Positions 56,501 through 64,000 of a DNA stretch of 64,000 nucleotides are shown one piece after another; the first letter of the stretch is position 1, and each line of letters begins with the position of its first letter. Under the pieces are notes generated by a model. The model was not told where the DNA came from and searched no databases. It saw nothing but the letters and a program-made list of their open reading frames with translations. This DNA is from Paraspadella gotoi. Its lineage: Eukaryota; Chaetognatha. The translations under genes and the position numbers were made by a program. The DNA lies in contig CM119268.1 of assembly GCA_051294375.1 (NCBI GenBank), forward strand, positions 4,664,666-4,728,665, read 5' to 3'.

Positions 56501-58996
56501 CGTATTTAAAAAAAAATTATATATTTGTAATCAGTGCATCGAGGACAGTTGGTTGGCATAATTACTATTTTTAAAAAAACATTTGTTCAAAAAAATGCAT
56601 ATTTTTATATTTTGTTGAAAATTAATTTTGGATTAAAGAATAACAAATATTCTATTTTATGCATTGTATGTTATTGGTGTATCAGTTAGCTATTATTTGA
56701 AATACATTTTTTTTAAATTATCATAAGACTGAAAATACAATATTATAAAAAATATATTGCTACTGTATGCAAATGAGTTTTAACAAAGCTGTATTTGATC
56801 ATTTTGTTTTACCACTGGTTTAGGCAACCCCTCCCGGTTATATCACCATAAATATAAGAGTATTTACGACCATATTTTTTTTACAGTATGCAAATTAATT
56901 TTTTGTCCAAAAAAATGCCCATTCACTATTTTTTTTTTAAAGTGGCTCAAACTCTTATGGGGAATAAACCACCCTCAGGTCTAACCCGTATTCGATTTTC
57001 AGCTGATTTCCAGCATTTACAAAAAAGTTACAGCCTCCCTGGACTTTTCCAGGTTCTTCAAAACCGATACTGTATGTCTCCTTACTTTCATTACTTTCAA
57101 TTCAAAAGCGTTCCATAAGTTACAGACGATACGATTTTAAATTCCTAAATCCTTTCTTATATAATTGGAACGTGACGAGGTCCGACATGTCATCATTACG
57201 GTTGATTTACTTTTACCATCCGCCTCAAACAAAAAATAAACTATCAAACTTGACACCTGTCAGCCTGATTTAACTTCTCCGTTCCGCCCCGCCTGTTCCC
57301 CCCCCCTCTACCAGGCCGTCCTCTGTCAGGCGCCATTCTTTCCCTAGAAATCTTTTCTCGTCGCAGAATCGAACTCATTTCCGTTTTCGTCGCCCTCTAC
57401 GGACTCGTTTGCTTTCTATTCAGGTTTGTTTTAGTACGTTTGTTTGCGTACATGTTTAAATACCTTTTGTTAACATGATCACTTCCCGAGGACATGTTTT
57501 GCTGGCTATTTTATGTTGAGGTCCTATCGAATCATTAATTTCACTCTTAACAAAAAGTAATTTAAATAATGCGCGATTTTGTCTTTAAATAAAACCAGAT
57601 TCGCGCATTCCTATTACTTCTTCGCTTCTCTTTACGGAGCCGCTGGCCTTTTGTTCGGTTTTTGGAACGGGACTTACTGGACGGTCATTCCTGACATCTT
57701 TGGGGAGGAATTATTCCCACTCGCGGCGTCGTGCGGTAAAAGATTAGTTTGTTGTTTTTTTTGTTTCTTTATTTTCATCTTTCATTCTATTTTTCTTTAC
57801 CTCTTCTCTTTTTTTTTCCTCTTTTCTTTTTAGTTCTTTTTTCTTTTTTTTTAATTTCTTTTAAAATTTTTTGAAATTGTTTGGTCTTTTTAGTTTTTTC
57901 AATTTTTTTTTTTGTCTTTCTTTCATTAACTTTGCACTGTACTCATTCTTTTCCACGCCGCCAGGCATGATGATGGGAGGCATTGCTCTTTTGTTGGCGT
58001 CACCGATCGCAGGAAGTTTGATTCAAACGTTCGTCGGTTACGACGGAGTCGCTTATCAGGTCAAGATTTTCATTAAGGTGTTTTCAACACTATTCATAAT
58101 ATATCTAATTATCAATAAATGTTCTTAAACTTTTTAGTCAGCCGTTCAACTAATTGTTGCATCGATTTTGTTGTACTTACTAAAGAAAAACTGGTCGTGC
58201 TGCAAGATAGAACTAATTGAGAAAGGTAAGCCTAAAAAAAAAAATACAGTCATAACTTATTTCTCAAAAAAATGAAATATTGCACACGAACTCAAACCAA
58301 GTTCATCGAACACAACTTTGAAGTAAAGACAAAGTGCCTGTATTTAATCTTTATGACATAAATTATGTTTCATTATCTTTTTAAATTTATCTCAATTCCC
58401 TAAAAAAAAATTCGCTGCTACTTTGTTTTTTCTATTACTTCCCCGGCAGCTCCGACCGAAGCGCCTCCTATCGACGACGGCAGCAAACGCGTCGGAGAAA
58501 AACTCGCGATTCAACTTAATACAGAAGAACAGATCGCCGACTTCCTTTCCGTTCAAAGTCTCCCGCATACGGGTATGGGAAAGTGCTAACGTTAACGGCA
58601 TAATAATTTATTTACTAGTAATAATAAAAATATCATAATTTAAAAATTACCTACTACAGGCTCTACCTTCAAACGGAAGACTTACAGCGTCATGGATCTG
58701 GCCATGTCAATGCAGTCTTTAAACAAACAGAGGTGAAAGAGAAAAGTATGAACGAAAAAATTAACAAATGAACAAACGCAACCACGGGAACTAAACTAAT
58801 GAACGGTCGCGGTCGAACCAACGATACAGCAAACGAACTAAAGAATGAACTAAGGAACAAATGAACAAACGAACTAAAGAATGAACATTTTCTTTTTAGG
58901 TCATCTCAATCTTTGCACAAACCGTCAGCCAATTCGTCTGTTAATTTGAATCAAATGGCGAAATCAGTTTCGAGTCTGAGATCCGTCAACATTTGA
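50567..58996 (+). CDS. Monocarboxylate transporter-like protein (SLC16 family, major facilitator), 15 exons, 605 residues
   Basis: Twelve-helix plasma-membrane carrier of the SLC16 type, members of which move lactate, pyruvate, ketone bodies, aromatic amino acids or thyroid hormone; this one's substrate is unknown. Exons: 50567-50645, 50981-51081, 51676-51799, 52947-53052, 53293-53380, 53473-53586, 53787-54068, 54593-54794, 57315-57423, 57599-57735, 57965-58059, 58138-58225, 58450-58572, 58660-58732, 58900-58996. Every join is in phase. Residues ~18-25 are DKGWAWVI, the family's first-helix signature. GASVRRFGSRPTVILGG is the loop after helix 2; WMDRRRSLANSLAEMGGP follows helix 4; DSIGWRSTML leads into helix 6. 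Exon 7 is an acidic Asp/Ala-rich central loop of 94 residues. LDLIGRPLSGAIL and the last helices follow, then a hydrophilic C-terminal tail. A poly(A) signal (ATTAAA) lies near 59105. A 2.1-kb fold-back element sits in intron 8. Confidence 0.93.
51340..51660 (+). repeat. Pyrimidine minisatellite, 66-bp unit, about five copies
   Basis: Units CCTTTCCTTACCCTTTCT, then (G/A)ACTCACCTTTCC and CTCTCTTCCCTCCC repeat every 66 bases. The array ends right at the branch/acceptor region of transporter exon 3. The 148-residue frame over it is only the repeat. Confidence 0.9.
52365..52560 (+). mobile_element. tRNA-derived SINE
   Basis: A-box-like GGTGGCTCGGAG (52374-52385) and B-box GGTTCCAATCC (52432-52442) with a CCCGCG-containing spacer, then a unique body with CTACTTAGCGACCTTATCTA near 52504. 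It lies in transporter intron 3. Confidence 0.6.
54990..57072. mobile_element. Large fold-back element, 2.08 kb, ~840-bp arms, TA target duplication
   Basis: The left arm (54990 to about 55830) and right arm (about 56230 to 57072) are reverse complements at very roughly 95%, around a ~400-base A/T-rich centre. Both ends begin CAGTATC and continue GTTTTGAAGAACCTGG; the element is flanked by TA on each side (54988-54989, 57073-57074). TA duplication and a CAGT start are typical of Tc1/mariner-type elements. There is no transposase frame, so it would move in trans. It lies in intron 8 of the transporter. Confidence 0.85.
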
Positions 58997-59223
58997 AATC
59001 GAATCGTCATCTTGGATCTTTGTACAACCAGATTGCATTGTTTTTTTTTAAATTTGTATATCGATTTTATTATATACAAAGCTTTTATGTATTGTTTTCC
59101 AAGTTATTAAAGTAAGAAAAAAACTCTTTTCAGTAGGAAGTTCTTAGAAGTCAGCACTTTTTTAGTTGCGCTGCCAGTCCTAGCGGAGGCTTCGATTCGC
59201 TAACTTTCTATCCATTTCAACTA

Positions 59224-60635
59224 CAGTAGCATCCGTCTAGAATTTCTGAGACGGCAAGCTCTGTAACTCGAGTACAAATGATAATTTGAAAGAAAGCTTT
59301 TGTCTTGATATTGAGTTCACATATGGCTACTCCCCCTTCGGTAAGCCATCGCTCTACGATCAATTTTGGGACATCAGAACTTATGGTAAAAAGAAACTTC
59401 GGCCAGATTTGAACCTGAAACCTTTTCGTAACGTTGAAATCCGGCGCGCTAAGCACTCGGCCAAATGATTTTCAAAAATTTTTCGTTCAAATTAAATTAT
59501 ATAAAGCTGTAGGTTTGCTTTTAAATTTTGGGGGGGAAACAAAAAATTCATTAATGTTAACATGCGTTCGGCCATATTATTTTCTGGTGATCTTGTTGGT
59601 CTCTGAGTCATAATTTGGCAAGACAGAAGGCATTTTTGTGACCAGAACTTGTTCTGAGAAAACTACTGGATCAAATTTATTGAAATTTGGTATGAACGAT
59701 CCCTATGTAAGACAAGATGAAAGTTAGCGTGGCGCAGTGTATTCAGCCATAAAAAAAATCGGTGTTTGAAATCGTTATCTCTAAATAGGTTATATGAAAC
59801 ATCATTGTATTGGTGTTCGCAATATCCAACGCGGGCGTCCGACGGCCGAGATTTCGATATCCGAGTCCCAAGTTTCCCGATTTGCGACGACGACGATTAA
59901 GACGAAGAAGAAAGTGAATATCTGGCTTATTTTTTAACGTTTGAAATTGAGGAAAAGTCAGAGGCAGTTGCCTCGTTATGCCGCGACGTTGAACGTTTTC
60001 ACGGTGCTTGTTTTATTAAGTGTTTACGAGTTTCCGAGGGATCTCTATAAAGAATTAAAACGTTTCAACCTTTACGATACAACTTTTCTTTGGTGAGTGA
60101 CGTTGAGACAATTCGTTACGAGCGAAACATCAGACAATTGTCCGCTTGAGAATAAGCGACAATTCTCACAGAATATTTGTTATATGTTTTAAAATCTATT
60201 TTTCTTTGACAAAAGTAAGAAACTGCACTATCATTTTTCATCTCTAAACTATTACCAGTTTACCACAATCGTTATTAGTATTATTACGATTCCTTGTAAC
60301 TCAAATTTCCCCAATTCTTCACAATCTAAGCTTTTTGATGGCATAAAAAAAAATTATATTAAGGTTTTTGAATATTTTTTTTTAAATAACGAGATGGCCG
60401 AGCGGTTAAAAACTAAGACTTCGACGCGGAATTGAATGATAGGATTCGAATCCCACTCAAGGTTAAATTTTACAATAAACTGCTATGTCCCAAAAGTGGT
60501 CGTAGAGCAATGGCATACCGAAGGGGGAGTAGCCGTATGAGTACTCGATAACAAGACAAAAACTCCCTTTCAAATTATCATTTGTACTCGAGTTACAGAG
60601 CTTGCCGTCTCAGAAATTCTAGACGGATGCTACTG
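59224..60635. mobile_element. Inverted-repeat element, 1.41 kb, with tRNA-like sequences in both arms, TA flanks
   Basis: Ends are CAGTAGCATCCGTCTAGAAT and its reverse complement, flanked by TA (59222-59223, 60636-60637). The outer ~68 bases of each arm are identical and the similarity continues for ~170 bases at lower identity. Each arm then holds a tRNA-like unit: left on the minus strand (B box 59404-59415, A box TGGCCGAGTGC at 59453-59463), right on the plus strand (A box TGGCCGAGCGG near 60395-60405, B box GGATTCGAATCCC at 60442-60454). Both would transcribe outward. It is either two head-to-head SINEs or a mariner-type fold-back element that incorporated them. The middle (59475-60360) has no gene. 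Confidence 0.75.
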
Positions 60636-60639
60636 TACA

Positions 60640-61340
60640 TAAATTGGGCTACATTGATAAATCTTTGTCGGGCGACGCTCGGTACAAAGATCTTCCAAAA
60701 AAAATATTTCATTAACTCTATCGGGCGCTTAAATCTACTAGCGACTACAATCAATTGTAATTTTCATGACTACCAAGAAACATAAGTCTAGTTATTCAAA
60801 AAAATATTTAATGTATAATTCATTTTTTCAAAAAGCCTTTCTTCGCTATTTTTCATTTAAAAAAAACGGACATTTTGACAAGAATTATGTCGCGACAGAA
60901 AAACCCGTGAGAGACATCATCACAATTGTAAAAATGAAACAGAATAATACACTAATGGGCCGTAAATAAATAAAAGACAACCGTTTGTGCAAACAAACCC
61001 AACGGTTAGAATGTGTAAATAAAACAAATACACATTCTAATTCAGTCGTAATAAAAAATTAAGTTTTGAATAGATAAAATATATTTTTTAATTAAGCAGA
61101 CCTCTTGCGGAATTTCAAACAAACATTGTCTTTGTTATTATACTACATCAATTCAAAAACTTCAGCTGCGTTTTAAATATTTAAAACGCAGCTTAAATAA
61201 AAAAAACAATGCTTGTCAATATGAAAACTTCTTTCGTAAAACATTTGTACATAGAAAACATCCAAAAATCACCAGCCTTTCCAATTAAAACTAATTAATA
61301 AATTATGGTCTAATGGAGCTAGAAGCATATAAAAAGATGA
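60640..61340. other. Spacer; no gene seen
   Basis: A/T-rich sequence between the inverted-repeat element and the minus-strand gene. Frames at 60582-60785 and 60766-60969 lack motifs and begin inside the element. Confidence 0.4.
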
Positions 61341-61342
61341 GA

Positions 61343-62621
61343 TCATGCTAAGAGGCATTGAGATGGTATCGAAAAAGACGACGCCGCCGACGACGAAGAA
61401 GAACGAGGAGAGGAAGTCGTCGTTGACTCCCTCCACTTCCTCCTCCTCCTCCTCTTCTTCCTCTCTTCCTCGAGAAGATCTTTTAATTTGGTTGGGAGAC
61501 GAAGATTCTGAAGGAAAAACAAGGGGAGAAAGGATCGGAACAACATTGGGAAGGGATAGGAACATGGTGAAGGATTATGACGATATGTCTCGAGATCAGA
61601 ACAATTTGACGAAGAAAAAGAACAACATGGCGAAGGCTGAGATAGACGCGACGAAAGATAAGAACAACATGGCAAAGGAACAAAACAAAAGGAGAGATTA
61701 GAACAACTTCCTAATGTCAAAAAAACACGGTTAGGGATAAGAACATAAGAATGCAAGATCATACTGCAGAGTAACGTACATAATACACGGTAACATATGC
61801 AACGTTTTCCAACCAAATTGGCCAATTGCAACCGCAACATCAAAAAGGTCATCAACATCGACTCACCTCTGGTTCTCGTCCTTCCAGATTTTCCACGATG
61901 GATTTGAGGCATTTGCTTTGGAGAGGCTCGGGCTGCAGAAGGAAAAAAAACAAAGATCTTTAAGCTTCGTCTTTGTTGTTGTTATCGTTGTCGTATATGT
62001 CGTCGTTATCTTCGACCTTATTGTTGTTGTCGTTCTCCTTGTCGTTGTCATTGTTATCATCTTCGTTTTCGGCGTCGTCGTAATTTTCGTCTTTGTCATC
62101 GTCGTCGGAGCTGTCATCAGAAATCTGTTTGGTTGGTTGGTTGGTTGTTGGTTTTGTTCACTGTTGGTTGTTGTTGATTAGACGATTTTGCTTTGTTGGT
62201 GGTTGTTGGTTGGTTGGTTGGTTGTTTGGTTGGTTGGTTGTCTGGTTCGTCGTCGTCGTCATTGGATGTAGTTGTATTCGTAGTTGTTGTTGTTGTTACC
62301 TTGAAACGGCAAAAGAGCAATTGGAAGTAATCGAAGAAAAGACCCGATTTCCAATAACTAGAATCAGAACCGAAGACTCGAAGGCGAACCTGGGGGAGAA
62401 AGTAATGGGGGGTAGGAAACGGGGAGCCGATTGAAGATGGGAAGGTAGGGGGAGAGGGGGTTGAGGAGGAAGAAGGCGAGGGGTAGTGAGGTGGGAAAGG
62501 GGAAGAAAAGAAAGAAAGAAAGAAATAGTGGGGAGAGGGAGGGAGGGAGGGAGAGATATTGATATTGATATTGAAAATAGGAGTAGAGCTTTAGGCCAGT
62601 TTTCAAAACTACCTCAAAAGA

Positions 62622-62662
<41 letters not shown>

Positions 62663-63654
62663 GAGAGAGAGGAGAGAGAAGGAGAGAGAGAGTGAGAAGA
62701 GAGAGAGAGAAGACAAAAAAGAAAGGGAGAGAGATGTGAGCAGTAAAGAGAGAGAGAGAAAAGAAAAGAGAAAGGAAAAGATAGTTAGTTAGTTAGTTAG
62801 AGAGAGAGAGATATATATATATCCCGTCTCACCTTGCAACTGGTCTTCAAATCGAACCAACCAACGACCATATTCAGCCAATCACCGCTCGACTTCGTCG
62901 CCGCCAACAAATCATCGCCTTTCATCGTCAGTCGTGGAATTTGAAAACCGTTGTCTGGCAACGGCGTCGGACGGGAAGGGAGCCGTAGGCCGGAAGAGGG
63001 CGCGTCGTCGGAAATGGGCGTGTCCGGGAAAGGAGGCGTTCCGCCGGTAATAACGCCGGAATCGTCGCCGCGGATGTAATATTTCAAGTTTCCCGCCAAA
63101 GTGGCTCGTTGATTGGATTTGATTCTTTGAACGAGAAAGTAGCGTCCTGATCGGAGTTTAGATCGAGGGGGTAGGATAGAAGTGGATAGAGGAGGTTAGG
63201 GTAGTCGTTAGAGAAGCGACGATTGACATGTTGGAGTAGTTGACTATGGTTACACTAACAAAATACAAACAAATAACAATTTAAATCAATCGAAATAAAA
63301 TCCAATGATTAAATAAACAAATTACTAATGTGATGCTAAGTTGACGCGCGGAAATTTCAAAGATATTATTTCAGATCGATCGTTGATCGTTAACCAAGAT
63401 TTTGATCTCCAGCGTCAAACGGACGAACCCAACTGAAACGACTAATAACAACGACCCCGCCCTTACCCCGTTAAGCGACTCCCTGAACTCACCCGGACTC
63501 ATTTCGTCGGCAGCGGCCTCCGGCGGCGGAAACTCGTACCATCCCATCTCCAACCAGCAGACGTGATGCACGTGGACGCATCGCCGATCGCGACAGTCGA
63601 CGTCCGTTTGGGTCACGACGTATTGCTCCGGGGTGTCGAGCCAGGTCACGGGGG
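61343..63654 (-). CDS. Unrecognised gene, 3' part (4-6 exons)
   Basis: I do not recognise the family. In-phase minus-strand exons: 63654-63493 (VTWLDTPEQYVVTQTDVDC, CVHVHHVCWLEMGWYEF), 63146-62833 (RYFLVQRIKSNQRATLAG, PRLTMKGDDLLAATK, WLNMVVGWFDL), 62389-62300 (VRLRVFGSDSSYWKSGLFFD). After the last of these, two endings are possible. Exon 62124-61960 is an Asp/Asn-rich acidic tail ending in TAA. Alternatively 61932-61867 (LQSKCLKSIVENLEGREPE) joins an exon from 61507, whose in-phase frame has a basic run (KKRRRRRKW) to a stop at 61343; another frame there is Glu-rich then hydrophobic. The splice sites of the first three exons are good. Paired Cys and mixed beta-type sequence suggest a folded globular domain, but no function is proposed. 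Upstream exons lie beyond the window end or are unrecognised. Confidence 0.5.
61535..61705 (+). repeat. Degenerate minisatellite of 21-24 bp
   Basis: GAACAACATGGCGAAG and variants (GAACATGGTGAAGG, GAACAATTTGACGAAG, GAACAACATGGCAAAGG) recur about every 21-27 bases. The + strand frame through it (61345-61701, KNNMAK repeats) follows the repeat, so it is not called as a gene. Confidence 0.7.
62120..62250 (+). repeat. (TTGG)n microsatellite
   Basis: TTGGTTGG runs at 62129-62155 and 62207-62245; on the minus strand they precede the acceptor of the Asp/Asn-rich exon. Confidence 0.9.
62490..62815 (+). repeat. GA-rich region with (GA)n, (GATATT)n and (GTTA)n runs
   Basis: More than 300 purine-rich bases in the intron of the minus-strand gene, with GA tracts at 62620-62700 and GTTA units at 62780-62800. 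Confidence 0.9.
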
Positions 63655-63784
63655 CTGAAGTCGCGCCTGAGTTAAGGATAAATGCGGTGGGGGAGGATTT
63701 AGGGGTAAGGGGTGTCTCTCTTTTTCACAGACTACCCCCCTTTTTCTTCGTTTTTCGCAGAATTTAATTTTAGCATTAATATTC

Positions 63785-63850
63785 TTGTAAACTAATCCCT
63801 AACCCTAATCCTTAACTCTAACCTAATTCTAAACCCTAATGCCAAACGCT
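63785..63850 (-). repeat. Degenerate telomere-like (CCCTAA) tract
   Basis: CTAATCCCTAACCCTAATCC and related units; the fourth such tract in the window. Confidence 0.55.
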
Positions 63851-64000
63851 TATCTCTATTTTTCATCCCTCACCTCTAATTCAATCTTTAACTAAAAAAA
63901 ATTAACTGAATTAAAAATTTAAGATAAAATGAGGCATTCTAGAAAAAAATTGCCAAAATTTTGAAGTATATTGGCCCGGAAGTAACGCCCTTTTTTCTCG

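Noticed and set aside
60389-60466. Functional Ser- or Leu-type tRNA gene
   Set aside because: A and B boxes are present, but the stems do not pair convincingly and a related copy sits in the opposite arm of a repeat element; read as a tRNA-derived repeat.
63785-64000. Chromosome end at the right edge
   Set aside because: The CCCTAA units are degenerate and followed by ordinary sequence, and similar tracts occur internally.

Overview
The window is nuclear DNA from an animal, most likely a non-chordate marine invertebrate. It has spliced genes with GT-AG introns of about 0.1 to 2.5 kb, long (GA)n, (CTTT)n, (TTTA)n and (AAAT)n microsatellites, tRNA-derived SINE-like repeats and fold-back elements. 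It shows no operons or bacterial features. The intermediate filament gene carries the extra ~42 residues of coil 1B found in lamins and non-chordate cytoplasmic filaments, which argues against a chordate. I cannot name the phylum.

Layout. 0.5-7.4 kb (-): an aldo-keto reductase gene whose first two recognised exons are 5 kb apart; a C2H2 zinc-finger gene lies inside that intron on the same strand. 7.5-16.5 kb: no gene recognised; tandem repeats, a perfect 51-bp palindrome, a hairpin repeat, SINE-like pieces and microsatellites. 16.5-25.4 kb (+): a 13-exon intermediate filament gene with a CCAAT/CRE-like promoter. 27.1-31.3 kb (-): a small Cys-rich, probably GPI-anchored Ly-6-like gene with two tandem copies of its last exon. 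32.4-36.5 kb (-): an 8-exon secreted protein with signal peptide, kringle, Thr-rich linker, two peritrophin-A-like chitin-binding domains and a 295-residue acidic tail. 38.7-39.6 kb: a fold-back element. 40.7-45.4 kb: a decayed, probably BEL/Pao-like LTR retroelement in poor-quality sequence. 46.6-49.3 kb: a duplicated AT-rich element with a SINE between the copies. 50.2-59.0 kb (+): a 15-exon SLC16 monocarboxylate-transporter-like gene with a 2.1-kb fold-back element in one intron. 59.2-60.6 kb: an inverted-repeat element with tRNA-like arms. 61.3-63.7 kb (-): the 3' part of an unrecognised gene.

The genes do not form a pathway. The window reads as ordinary gene neighbours (cytoskeleton, membrane transport, redox enzyme, zinc-finger protein) beside two secreted or surface Cys-rich genes that are the most novel content. 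The transporter, kringle and Ly-6-like gene models join in frame at every exon. The reductase, the zinc-finger 3' part and two filament exons need single-base corrections. Together with two ~400-bp repeat copies that differ mainly by 1-bp indels, this suggests patches of long-read indel error as well as genuine decay.
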